A stretch of 58,403 nt of DNA from Gammaproteobacteria bacterium (GTDB taxonomy: Bacteria; Pseudomonadota; Gammaproteobacteria; Pseudomonadales; Pseudohongiellaceae): the NCBI GenBank assembly GCA_018401885.1, contig JAGYKB010000015.1, forward strand, positions 1 through 58,403, in the 5' to 3' direction. Shown here piece by piece: positions 39,264 through 47,867 of this stretch. A program made the translations under genes and the position numbers. Below the pieces are notes generated by a model, which saw only the letters and a program-made list of their open reading frames with translations, ran no database searches and had not been told where the DNA came from. Within the stretch, counting starts at the first letter, position 1. Each line of letters begins with the position of its first letter.

Positions 39264-39692
39264 TCAGCGCTTAAGGTTCTGTTTAAAACTGGGCAGATTG
39301 TTATCAACTGGCGACCAAGGATGAGCTGAGGACTCCCATATATTGACGTCTATTTTTAGCCACGAAGCGTCATCAAGACTGCCTGCCTTTACAAAAGCCA
39401 TGTCTTTCATTTCATCAATGCCAATTATATGACTCAAAACTGGGGAGCCGCATAGTTCACAAAATCCTCTTTCAACGACCGATCCATCTGTGCCGGTCAC
39501 AGAAAAATATTTCAATTCACCTTCAGTTGACAAAGCCTGTTGGGGAACAAATGCAATCGTCGCCTTGCCAGATCCAGTAGACTTTTGACAATCTCTGCAA
39601 TGGCAATGGATCCCTGACTGTACTGCACTGCGCTCAAAAGAATACGTAAATTGCCGACATAAACATCCACCATGTTCAACATTCTCACTCAT
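39264..39692 (-). CDS. GFA family protein (glutathione-dependent formaldehyde-activating / CENP-V domain)
   Basis: 142 residues. Zinc-binding cysteines in GGCLCRQFTYSF, HCHCRDCQKSTGSG and GFCELCGSPV are arranged as in the GFA/CENP-V fold. The family name comes from a spontaneous adduct-forming activity; most members are uncharacterised. Single gene, convergent with the NadR-like kinase; the NIPSNAP gene upstream is 33 nt away, so the two may be one transcript. Confidence 0.88.
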   Translation of the reverse strand: MSENVEHGGCLCRQFTYSFERSAVQSGIHCHCRDCQKSTGSGKATIAFVPQQALSTEGELKYFSVTGTDGSVVERGFCELCGSPVLSHIIGIDEMKDMAFVKAGSLDDASWLKIDVNIWESSAHPWSPVDNNLPSFKQNLKR

Positions 39693-39725
39693 TGCAACAC
39701 CTATTGAATCGATCAGGATTCGTTA

Positions 39726-40184
39726 CTATTTTAAGTTCGAATAATCTGTCGAACTCATCATATAGGCCTCTATAGAGAGTGGAACAGCGTATTTCGCTCG
39801 CAGCTCTAGCCATTCAGGGTCCTTAGCAAAATCGCTAAAAACTTGGTCTCGATGCGCTCTATCTCGATAGGCTAGCATCCAAACTAGCGTATTTGGATTA
39901 TCTAACCGCTGCCAAGTCGCTATAACCTCGGCGCCATGCTTTTCGAACAACGCAACTTCACGCTCCCGAAAGCGTTGATGAAGATCATCAATTCCGCCTT
40001 TACCATCAACTGCCTCTTCCGCCGTGTACATCCTAAGTTCAAAGCATCGCGCATCGCTTGCCACATTTTTTGAGAACGCTTCCGGCAGCACACCTGCAGG
40101 GCCACAGGGCTGAGGCGCGTCCTGCGCATAAGATAGGTTTATTAAGCCTAGCGAAAATAAAAAACAACATAGAAAATTCTTCAC
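39726..40184 (-). CDS. Exported NIPSNAP family protein
   Basis: 152 residues, GTG start with AAGGAG 6 nt upstream. Signal peptide (FLCCFLFSLGLINLSYA, cut near QDA). The mature part is a dimeric alpha/beta-barrel NIPSNAP domain: CFELRMYTAEEAVDGKG, FREREVALFEKHGAEVIATW and NTLVWMLAYRDRAHRDQ. NIPSNAP proteins have no clear enzymatic role in bacteria. Export to the periplasm is unusual for the family but seen in this clade. Confidence 0.85.
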   Translation of the reverse strand: MKNFLCCFLFSLGLINLSYAQDAPQPCGPAGVLPEAFSKNVASDARCFELRMYTAEEAVDGKGGIDDLHQRFREREVALFEKHGAEVIATWQRLDNPNTLVWMLAYRDRAHRDQVFSDFAKDPEWLELRAKYAVPLSIEAYMMSSTDYSNLK

Positions 40185-40386
40185 AGTTAACTCCTTCTTA
40201 GTATCAATCGACTTTATTAGTAGTAGCTTTTATTTTTTGGTCTCTCGTTCTTAAGCCAGCTAAAACTTTTAACACCCAAACATAATCGCATAGCGCTTCA
40301 GTAATAGCTTTAGGCTCTGATTTTGTTCAGACTTCCTTAGCGGTTAAACTCATGTCATTAACAAAAATTAAGTAGTAGCGAACCCC
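40185..40386. other. Divergent promoter region between the NIPSNAP and alpha/beta hydrolase genes
   Basis: 202 nt, A/T-rich, holding the AAGGAG of the NIPSNAP gene near 40195. Promoters for both directions must lie here, but I cannot define hexamers with confidence. No gene seen. Confidence 0.3.
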
Positions 40387-41295
40387 ATGAAAAGCGAAAA
40401 ATCAGCACCCTCTAGCGCCAGTTCCGGCCCGAGCTCTCATATTTACTTCTCCCAACGACTGCGCCTGCACTATGTCGACTGGGGCAATCCTGACGGCCCT
40501 CCCATGCTTCTCATCCATGGCGGACGTGATCACTGCAGAAATTGGGACTGGGTGGCTGAGCACTTTGCGAAAGACTATCACATAATCGCGCCTGATCTAC
40601 GCGGCCACGGAGACAGTCAATGGGAAGCCAGCGGCAATTACACCCAGATAAGCTATGTTTATGATATTGCTCAATTACTTCAACAAAAGAACATGCATGA
40701 GGTCACCGTCATAGGACACTCCTTAGGCGGCGCTATCGCTCTCATGTATACAGCACTGTTCCCTGAACGAGTTAAAAAATTAGTCGCAATAGAGGGTATG
40801 GGACCCTCGCCGTCATTAGCGGCAAAGCAGGCGGAGATCTCAATCAATAACCGCGTCCGCAGTTGGATCGACGATATGCGAAAACTTTCGGGACGCTTGC
40901 CCCGTCGTTATGACACGCTCGACGATGCGTTTACCCGTATGCGCGATGAAAATCCGCACCTTTCTGAAGAGCAAGCGAGACATTTGACGCTGCACGGTGC
41001 CAATCAAAATGAAGATGGCACCTACAGTTGGAAATTCGATAACTACGTACGCGTATTCTCCATGAGCGGCCTACCCAATGAGGAAGTGAAGAAAATGTAT
41101 GGCGCGATAACCTGCCCCACGCTACTGATGCGTGGAGAGGAGTCGTGGGCATCAGACCCCGTAGCCGATGGTCGCACACAGTGCTTCAATTGCCCCGTGG
41201 AGTACCAATCGTTCGCCAATGCCGGTCACTGGGTGCATCACGATCAGCTCGATGGTTTTGTTACGAGAGTGACGCAATTTTTGCAGGACGACTGA
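40387..41295 (+). CDS. Alpha/beta-fold hydrolase
   Basis: 302 residues. Oxyanion region LLIHGGRDHCRNWD, the nucleophile elbow VIGHSLGGAIALMY with the serine near residue 114, LLMRGEESWASD with the acid residue, and NAGHWVHHDQLDGF with the catalytic His. The cap domain is helical (INNRVRSWIDDMRKL). Substrate unknown; it looks like the esterase/haloalkane-dehalogenase-like branch of marine bacteria. No signal peptide. Single gene, ending at a 10-bp hairpin. Confidence 0.88.
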   Translation: MKSEKSAPSSASSGPSSHIYFSQRLRLHYVDWGNPDGPPMLLIHGGRDHCRNWDWVAEHFAKDYHIIAPDLRGHGDSQWEASGNYTQISYVYDIAQLLQQKNMHEVTVIGHSLGGAIALMYTALFPERVKKLVAIEGMGPSPSLAAKQAEISINNRVRSWIDDMRKLSGRLPRRYDTLDDAFTRMRDENPHLSEEQARHLTLHGANQNEDGTYSWKFDNYVRVFSMSGLPNEEVKKMYGAITCPTLLMRGEESWASDPVADGRTQCFNCPVEYQSFANAGHWVHHDQLDGFVTRVTQFLQDD

Positions 41296-41304
41296 CAGTC
41301 AAAC

Positions 41305-41338
41305 GCGCAAGTGTTTCCAAAAATCCAGACACTTGCGC
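41305..41338. terminator. Bidirectional terminator-like hairpin
   Basis: Perfect 10-bp inverted repeat GCGCAAGTGT / ACACTTGCGC with a 14-nt A-rich loop, 10 nt past the hydrolase stop and 22 nt before the end of the convergent PQQ gene. No strong T tail on either side. Confidence 0.6.
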
Positions 41339-41359
41339 CAGTGCCGGCTCACGCCATGC

Positions 41360-43308
41360 CTAAGGCAAAGCGTAGGCGACAAGCTCAGCGGGACTGCCGC
41401 TACCCCCAACAAAAAGTGCGAGGTATTGCTTTCCTGCATGTTCATAGGTAAACGGCAGGCCTATTTGATTTGCTGGTAATTGGATTTCTGCAATAAGTGC
41501 GCCGGTCTGCTTGTTAATAGCACGCATTATGGGCCGCGCGTCGGCGGTACCGTTCCCTTCGGAGACAAACAGCAGCGTTTTGGTAAGCAATGTCCCTGAA
41601 CGAGTTGGCACCCCGGTGTCGGGAATATCGATGCCTTCGAGCAGAGGATGATTTGCGATTCGCTCCGGCGTGGCAGCGTTCGCAATCATCCAGAGATGCT
41701 CGCCGCTATTCATATCTATTGCCGTAATTCGGCCGTAAGGCGGCTTCACTATTTCAAGCCCTTGTATTCGCGGAACGCGCACACCGAACCCCTGACTCAA
41801 CGCGATATCCGAATCTGGGTTTTTAGCAAGCGTCAGCATTTGTAGCTGCGTGCGGGAAGGCACGTATAAAATTCCTGTCTCGGGATCTATTGTCGACCCT
41901 TCCCAATTGGCTCCGCCAGTTGACGACGGCAGGCTTAACAGCCCCCTCGTTCCATCGGCCGCATCGGTGAGCGAGGGCGGCGTATAGAGCTCTGTGCTCA
42001 GACGAAAGCCCTGTGTTGACTCTATAGCGAGCGCTCGAAGCTCCGGAGTCCAATCGAGGAGATCGTCTTCGGTAACCGTTTGCCTATCGAATGGCGCAGG
42101 CCGCGTCGGAAAGGGCTGCGTAGGCGAATACCATTCACCAGGCACATCGCCCGCGGGCACGGGGCGCTCGACTATCGGCCAGATAGGCTCGCCGGTGAGG
42201 CGATCGTAGGTATACACAAATGCCTGTTTGGTCACCGACATGACAATCTTACGGCCATTCGGCAGATTGGCGAGCACGGGGGCCGCGGGTACGTCCCAGT
42301 CCCAGATGTCGTGATGGATCTGCTGGAAATGCCAGCGTCTTTCGCCGGTTTTGACGTCTACGGCGACTAAACTGCTCGAGAAAAGATTCGCACCTGGGCG
42401 ATCGCCACCGTAATAATCGCCGGTAGGGTCCTCGACCGGCAGATAGATGAGCCCGAGCTCGGGATCGCCAGAAATTGGTGCCCAGACCCCTGAGTTGCCT
42501 GTAAATTCGATACCTTCGTCAAGCCAGGACTCATAACCCACCTCCCCTCGCTCGGGTATGGTATGAAAGGTCCAAAGTAGCTCGCCTGTGTGCACGTCAA
42601 AGCCACGAATATCGCCCTTCACATTCGACTTTGCTCGCGGCCGTCCACCCGTGCGATGCGCTGCACCCACGACGATGACATCGTTCATCACAAAGGGCGG
42701 TGCCGAGAGGCCGATGTCAGGATGAACGAAACGAGGATCGTCCGCATTGCGCAGTCCTACAAATAAATCCACCACGCCGTTTTCGCCGAATGAGGGATCA
42801 AGCAGCCCTGTTTTGGCATCGAGTGAAACCAGCTGATAACCGGGCGTTACATCGATGACGCGTGCTTTTCCGTCTTTGCTGTAATAGGCCACGCCACGAC
42901 CAGCGCCCTTGCGCGGCGCTTCGTCATAGCGACTTCCCTCCTGCGGCCGCCATAGCCATAGCACCTGACCGGTCGTTGCGTCGAGGGCTGCCACATTGCG
43001 CGTGCTGCCTACGTTAACGTATAGCACACCGTCTATTTCTAGGGGTGTAGAGGGATTATTGAAATCTGTTGATGGACCGAAATTGGACGTCTCAAATCGC
43101 CAAGCGATTTCTAGCGAACTCACATTCTCGGCGTTAATCTGATCGAGTGGTGAATACCGCTGAGAAAAACTCATCACCATGATAGACAGGCCAATCGCCC
43201 TGCTCGACACTGGTTCCCGTTTGAGCATTAGCCGTATGAATAGAAAACAGGACTAGGGTTAACGGTGCTTAACAAAGCTGTCAAAGCCTCGACACTCTTT
43301 ATTTTCAT
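41360..43308 (-). pseudogene. PQQ-dependent dehydrogenase, 5' end frameshifted twice
   Basis: The intact frame from 43228 codes for an eight-bladed PQQ propeller: RYSPLDQINAENVSSLEIAW, TGQVLWLWRPQEG, a WDVPAAPVLANLPNG strand, LFVSEGNGTADARP and a near-C-terminal YLALFVGGSGSPAE. The N-terminus is not in that frame. An ATG at 43308 (AGGAAA upstream) opens MKIKSVEALTALLSTV, then the frame shifts near 43260 to give LTLVLFSIHTANAQ (signal peptide) and EQGDWPVYHGDEF, then shifts again at a run of five T (43165-43169) into SQRYSPLDQ. Restoring both frames gives a normal exported quinoprotein alcohol/sugar dehydrogenase. So the gene is decaying, or the assembly has errors. Confidence 0.8.
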
Positions 43309-43320
43309 GACTCGATTTCC

Positions 43321-43866
43321 TCAGAAAGATTGACTGCAGTTTAAGTTGGCCTGCGTCCAATTAACGTGGCGTCCAGAAAAGACCTCCCCATTCGCGCAGA
43401 GGCTCTGATCCTTCATAGAGCGGTTCATCGAGGGTACGATTCGCTTTCGACGCCCATCGCCCATCATCCTGAGACGCTCACCGGGCTCGGTAATTTCCGT
43501 CGCTCGCATCGCAAAAGTCGAATCGCCAATGCGTAGCCAGCCATCGCCTCCGTCTTCGCGGGCACGTTTAGCCCACAGACCACCGTCGGGCCTTGTCGCT
43601 GTGATGACACCGTTATCCTCTCCTACCCAAGAAAGATAATTGACGAATGGGGAAAGCCGGTGAATTTCATCATTAGAGGACCCTGCACTTGCCCATTTAG
43701 GACACCGAAGTCCTCAAGCGGCGCAGTGTCCGTCCCGCCCATGATGATGCCGGGAAGGCGACCAAGACCTTGATTGCTTAAATACGGCGCCGTAGATGCC
43801 CATCCAACGATTGCAACAACGACAACTGCTCCCACTACGCGTCCAGCTGGATTTAGCCACGCTCAT
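43321..43866 (-). pseudogene. PPOX/nitroreductase-like membrane-anchored protein, frameshifted
   Basis: Ends 12 nt before the PQQ gene start, so it was first in that operon. AAAGGG lies 8 nt before the ATG at 43866, but the frame stops at once unless one base near 43855-43860 is dropped, which gives WLNPAGRVVGAVVVVAIVGW, a membrane anchor, then LGRLPGIIMGGTDTAPL. A second shift near 43646 is needed to join KFTGFPH to FVNYLSWVGEDNGVITAT and WLRIGDSTFAMRATEITEP. The joined protein looks like a flavin-reductase-fold (PPOX-type) protein with an N-terminal membrane helix. Family assignment is from pattern memory only. Confidence 0.55.
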
Positions 43867-44056
43867 GATTTAGCCCTTTATTTTCTTTAATTAGGGATAA
43901 CTATATAGCGAAACCGTGTGGGTAGGGAACCGTTAGCAAGCTTTGCTCGGCATAACTTACGAGCCTTCGTTCCACACCTAGTTCGCTTGAATTATCGCGC
44001 TTCGAATATCCTCAGTGAAAGGTCTGACTTTCTTCGGCTTAGTTACACAACAGGGG
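43867..44056. other. Intergenic region without a gene
   Basis: 190 nt between the damaged operon and the XRE regulator stop. It holds the AAAGGG ribosome site of the PPOX-like relic (near 43874) and short A/T-rich stretches. Nothing else recognised. Confidence 0.35.
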
Positions 44057-45541
44057 TTACGCGGGCAGTCTGCACTGCGCGGGCAAATAATATTCGCTTC
44101 CCGCCTGAGACCGCCCTACCCACTCGATATTTAAGATATTGGCGATGCTCCGAATTAGTTTGGCTGCGCGCGCTGGCACGGCGGCGGATCCGCCGCCGGC
44201 TTGGCAGGCATCGAAAATTTCGGCAATGACGTCGTCAGAGGACACCCCCTGCGATTCGATTGCCGGTCCCATGTCAATTCCCGCACAAACCACGTGGAAG
44301 TTACCGGCGGCGTCTTTGACTCGGATAGACTCGCAGCAGTAGAGGCGCGCATCGTCACCGTTCTTAAGCACCGAAATTTGCGCTGCCGGCTCACCCGATT
44401 TGCTCCCGAGCATATTGAAGACCGACCAGTGCTGACAGGGATCGTTCATTATTTTCAGATTACCCCAAGGCAGCGGTATGCCGTTGCCGCGGTAAACCGC
44501 GCGCAGTTTGCCCGGCGGGTAAGCGTCAAAATAATGCCAGTGAGGATAGGGAGAAACAGCCGTCATCCTGCGCATTAGCACTGCGGTAGTGACATCGAGG
44601 AGCTTTGCACTTTGCAAAGAGTAGGCATTACGCGAGAGAAACTGCCTACTCGGCACCTTTGGACAAAGCAGAGCACCGGCGAAGAAGCTGCATTCAAAAT
44701 CACGCCATGCGTGCAAAATATCCTTCGAATCGACGGTTTGCGACTGGTTGCTCCACGACTTTGCGTCAAACGCGTTGCCGCCCACCGCAGAGACGCTGCG
44801 CAGCCCGTCGCGGCCGTGTAACACCGTATGACCGATATGTGTTGCGAGGTCATATTTCAATCTGGCAGGACGCTTTTTCAGGCTCTCGTTCATATAGAGC
44901 GTGCCGGGAGGCTCGAAGAAAGAACGCATCAGGGTCTTAAAGCCGGTGTCATCGGGGTCTGCGATTATATCCGGCGCTCGATCAAACCATTTGATTTTAA
45001 GACCGAGGTTTCTACAGATATCGAGCAGATCCTCCACACTCAGCGGCATGCGCTTCTGCCCTATTTCTTCCGCCGCTTTTTCAAGATCGGGAAATCGATT
45101 CTGATGATGCTCTTGGTGAGCGCGAATCAGCAGATGACCGAATTGCCTCCCACTGATCCCACCCTGCGAAAGCAGTTCGGGAATCGCAATCTGTAGATGG
45201 TCTTTGGAGAACAGAAAGCTTGGCTCCAGCGCAACGCCCGCGATGCCGCCCGCCCTCTTCTTCGGCGTAGTCACCGCCTCGTGATCAATTTTTTCATCGT
45301 AAAACCAGTCGAGGTCTTTTTCGAAGACACTAGCGATCACCTCGAGCATGTCCTCCGAAGGCACGCGTTTGCCGTTTTCAATCATAGAAAGGTACGACAC
45401 CGAAGGCGCAGATTCTGCATCACGTTGAATGCAGCGAACGGATAAGTCGTCAAGAGTTAACCCATTGTCTTTACGTAATTTTTTAATCTTTGCGCCAAGA
45501 AAATGCGCCTTACGAACAAGCGAATGAGTTGCAGCTTTCAT
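44057..45541 (-). CDS. XRE family transcriptional regulator of the glyoxylate locus (DUF3612/ScfR-like)
   Basis: 494 residues, long for a regulator. An XRE helix-turn-helix at about residues 14-72 (IKKLRKDNGLTLDDLSV, SYLSMIENGKRVPS) is followed by a large sensor domain with FGHLLIRAHQEHHQNRFPDL and NDPCQHWSVFNMLGSKSGEP. The overall shape matches the regulators next to aceA in other gammaproteobacteria (DUF3612 type) and resembles the short-chain fatty acyl regulators RamB/MccR/ScfR. It is divergent from the 99-residue gene, aceA and glcB, with paired palindromes between them, so it likely controls the glyoxylate shunt and itself. The ligand could be an acyl-CoA. Confidence 0.85.
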   Translation of the reverse strand: MKAATHSLVRKAHFLGAKIKKLRKDNGLTLDDLSVRCIQRDAESAPSVSYLSMIENGKRVPSEDMLEVIASVFEKDLDWFYDEKIDHEAVTTPKKRAGGIAGVALEPSFLFSKDHLQIAIPELLSQGGISGRQFGHLLIRAHQEHHQNRFPDLEKAAEEIGQKRMPLSVEDLLDICRNLGLKIKWFDRAPDIIADPDDTGFKTLMRSFFEPPGTLYMNESLKKRPARLKYDLATHIGHTVLHGRDGLRSVSAVGGNAFDAKSWSNQSQTVDSKDILHAWRDFECSFFAGALLCPKVPSRQFLSRNAYSLQSAKLLDVTTAVLMRRMTAVSPYPHWHYFDAYPPGKLRAVYRGNGIPLPWGNLKIMNDPCQHWSVFNMLGSKSGEPAAQISVLKNGDDARLYCCESIRVKDAAGNFHVVCAGIDMGPAIESQGVSSDDVIAEIFDACQAGGGSAAVPARAAKLIRSIANILNIEWVGRSQAGSEYYLPAQCRLPA

Positions 45542-45596
45542 CAGGTTTACTCCTCTAAGGCAAACGAGTTATTTGCAAGCGTGACCTGCACGGCTT

Positions 45597-45611
45597 TTGT
45601 AAAATTTACAA
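45597..45611. promoter_or_regulatory. Candidate operator 1 (palindrome) in the glyoxylate promoter
   Basis: TTGTAAAATTTACAA, a perfect 15-bp palindrome around a central A. It is 28 bp, start to start, from operator 2 and lies between the divergent regulator and aceA-side genes. It resembles the TTTGCAAA-like sites of RamB/ScfR regulators only loosely. Confidence 0.6.
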
Positions 45612-45624
45612 TGTGAAATTTTTA

Positions 45625-45639
45625 TTGTCAAATTCACAA
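45625..45639. promoter_or_regulatory. Candidate operator 2 in the glyoxylate promoter
   Basis: TTGTCAAATTCACAA, identical to operator 1 at 13 of 15 positions. Each site keeps the outer TTGT...ACAA half-sites. Confidence 0.55.
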
Positions 45640-45736
45640 ATATTTTACACTACACTTCGCCTCGAACTTACAAAACGGAGCGATCGAATAACCGATCGAA
45701 CCTTGGTGACAGCAGACACTCTTTTTGAGGCCAGTG

Positions 45737-46036
45737 ATGAGCAACTTACAACACGCGCACCTATCAGAATCTTTTAACGCCACGACAGCGTCAGCCGAGT
45801 TGAACTCGCGCTGTCAGGATTTCCTCGATACCTATTTTCCACTCAAGGAGGGCTCGCATCACGACGTCGCACAGTACCGCGTCTACTTTGACCGCCTCAT
45901 TGCGCATTTAAGTTCGGGACGCTGCGTCGGTCTGATTAATCCGAGTAGCTTCGTCGAATTCGGCGGTGATCGTGAGTGTCCGTCACTCATTTCGCTCGCC
46001 TCGCCGGGTCATCAGATCGAGCTGCATTTCGCCTAA
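45737..46036 (+). CDS. Free-standing malate synthase G insertion-domain-like protein
   Basis: 99 residues from the ATG at 45737 (GAGG 6 nt upstream); an earlier in-frame TTG is less likely. Hand alignment of residues from FLDTYFPLKEGSHHD to GHQIELHF with the malate synthase G in this window (about residues 162-232, from FLDSAVPLESASHAD) gives about 28 identities over 71 positions with one 1-residue gap. Matches include PL..SH.D...YRV, FV...GD...PS.I and G..IE. In malate synthase G this region is the alpha/beta domain inserted in the TIM barrel. Catalytic barrel residues are absent, so it is not an enzyme by itself. It is first in the aceA-side transcript, 96 nt before aceA. Function unknown. 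Confidence 0.8.
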   Translation: MSNLQHAHLSESFNATTASAELNSRCQDFLDTYFPLKEGSHHDVAQYRVYFDRLIAHLSSGRCVGLINPSSFVEFGGDRECPSLISLASPGHQIELHFA

Positions 46037-46132
46037 TCGGGATGCCTACTGGCATCTTTGAGTCCCGAGGCGCACGACGCGCCTTCGACTTCCTGAAAAC
46101 AATTCAGAATACAGACTAAGATGGAAACCACT

Positions 46133-47731
46133 ATGACTACCTATAACGATGACATCGCACGCCTTAACGAACTAAAGCAAGCCGCCGGACAACCCTGGGC
46201 AGCTATCAACCCAGAGTACGCCGCACGCATGCGCGCTCAGAATAAATTCAAGACAGGACTCGATATTGCACGTTATACCTCGGCTATCATGCGCAAAGAC
46301 ATGGAAGACTACGATCGGAACAGCGCCGATTACACTCAGTCTCTAGGATGCTGGCATGGCTTTATCGCGCAACAAAAAATGATTGCGGTGAAAAAACATC
46401 ACGGCACCACCGACAAACGCTACATCTATCTTTCTGGCTGGATGGTTGCCGCATTACGTTCCGAGTTTGGCCCGCTTCCCGATCAGTCGATGCACGAGAA
46501 GACCTCTGTCTCCGATCTGATCGAAGAGATTTATACCTTTCTGCGTCAAGCCGACGCACGCGAGCTAGGGCATTTGTTTGCTCGATTAGATGACGCGCGA
46601 GAGGCCGGCGACGCTCTTGCAGCGCAGCGATTTCAAAACGAGATAAACAACTACCAGACGCATGTCGTACCAATCATCGCTGACATTGATGCAGGCTTTG
46701 GCAACGAAGAAGCGACTTATCTGCTAGCAAAGCGCATGATCGAAGCAGGAGCCTGTGCCATTCAGCTCGAAAATCAGGTTTCCGATGCGAAGCAGTGCGG
46801 GCACCAAGACGGCAAAGTTACGGTACCGCACGAGGAGTTTCTCGCGAAGATCCGCGCAGTTCGTTACGCGTTTTTAGAACTAGGCGTCGAAGATGGCGTT
46901 ATTGTTGCGCGCACAGATTCACTTGGCGCCGGCCTGACGCAAAAAATCGCCACCACCACCGAAGAGGGTGATCTTGGCGATCAATACAACAGGTTTCTGG
47001 AGCTCACATCTGTCGAGGACGCGAGTACACTTGAGAATGGTGACATCGCGATCAAGGTGGCTGGCAAGCTTCAACGCACGACCACGCTGCCCAATGGTCT
47101 TTTTAAATTCCGCGACGGCACTGGCGAAGATCGCTGTGTTTTAGACTGCATCACGTCTCTAGAAAATGGCGCCGATCTACTCTGGATTGAAACGTCGACA
47201 CCGAGTGTTGCACAAATTGGCGGCATGGTGAGTCGCATACGCAAGCGCGTGCCGACCGCAAAGCTTGTCTACAACAACAGTCCTTCGTTTAACTGGACGC
47301 TGAATTTCCGACAGCAGGTTTTCGATGCTTGGGAAGCAGAGGGCCGCGACTTAACAAACTATGAGCGCGCGAATTTGATGGCGGCTAGCTATGATGGCAG
47401 CGAGCTGGCGCAAGCTGCAGACGACCGCGTGCGAAGCTTTCAGCGCGATGCTGCGCGTGAAGCAGGTGTATTCCATCACCTGATCACCCTGCCTACATAC
47501 CACACAGCGGCTCTGAGTACGGACAATCTGGCCAAAGGCTATTTTGGAGACGAAGGCATGCTCGCCTATGTTGCAGGCGTCCAACGCCGTGAAATCCGCG
47601 AAAAGCTCGCTTGCGTCAAACATCAAGACATGGCGGGTTCTAACATGGGCGACGACCACAAAACCTACTTCTCTGGTGAGGCAGCACTCAAAGCGGGCGG
47701 AAAAGACAATACGATGAATCAGTTTGGCTAG
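46133..47731 (+). CDS. aceA: Isocitrate lyase
   Basis: 532 residues from the ATG at 46133; an ATG 12 nt upstream exists, but the N-terminus MTTYNDDIARLNELK matches the Pseudomonas enzyme (531). This is the long AceA type. The metal and substrate region VPIIADIDAGFGNEEATYLL and the catalytic loop SDAKQCGHQDGKVTV with Cys are clear. It splits isocitrate into glyoxylate and succinate, the first step of the shunt, needed for growth on acetate and fatty acids. A terminator follows, before glcB. Confidence 0.96.
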   Translation: MTTYNDDIARLNELKQAAGQPWAAINPEYAARMRAQNKFKTGLDIARYTSAIMRKDMEDYDRNSADYTQSLGCWHGFIAQQKMIAVKKHHGTTDKRYIYLSGWMVAALRSEFGPLPDQSMHEKTSVSDLIEEIYTFLRQADARELGHLFARLDDAREAGDALAAQRFQNEINNYQTHVVPIIADIDAGFGNEEATYLLAKRMIEAGACAIQLENQVSDAKQCGHQDGKVTVPHEEFLAKIRAVRYAFLELGVEDGVIVARTDSLGAGLTQKIATTTEEGDLGDQYNRFLELTSVEDASTLENGDIAIKVAGKLQRTTTLPNGLFKFRDGTGEDRCVLDCITSLENGADLLWIETSTPSVAQIGGMVSRIRKRVPTAKLVYNNSPSFNWTLNFRQQVFDAWEAEGRDLTNYERANLMAASYDGSELAQAADDRVRSFQRDAAREAGVFHHLITLPTYHTAALSTDNLAKGYFGDEGMLAYVAGVQRREIREKLACVKHQDMAGSNMGDDHKTYFSGEAALKAGGKDNTMNQFG

Positions 47732-47746
47732 GCCAACTCCAACATC

Positions 47747-47786
47747 AGCGCTCGTTCTAGCAAGACGCTGAGCGAGCGCTTTTTTT
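47747..47786 (+). terminator. Rho-independent terminator after aceA
   Basis: AGCGCTCG pairs with CGAGCGCT around an 18-nt loop, followed by TTTTTT. It is 16 nt past the aceA stop. glcB could need its own promoter or readthrough. Confidence 0.85.
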
Positions 47787-47867
47787 ATTGCTCTGGGCGC
47801 AGCGCTGTTTGCAGTGTACGCTTAACCTTTACGTTCTAATCTCTAACTCCTAGTGAAAGGCTTTTCG

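Noticed and set aside
43918..44229. 103-codon plus-strand frame overlapping the regulator
   Set aside because: Antisense to the XRE gene over most of its length; no protein features.
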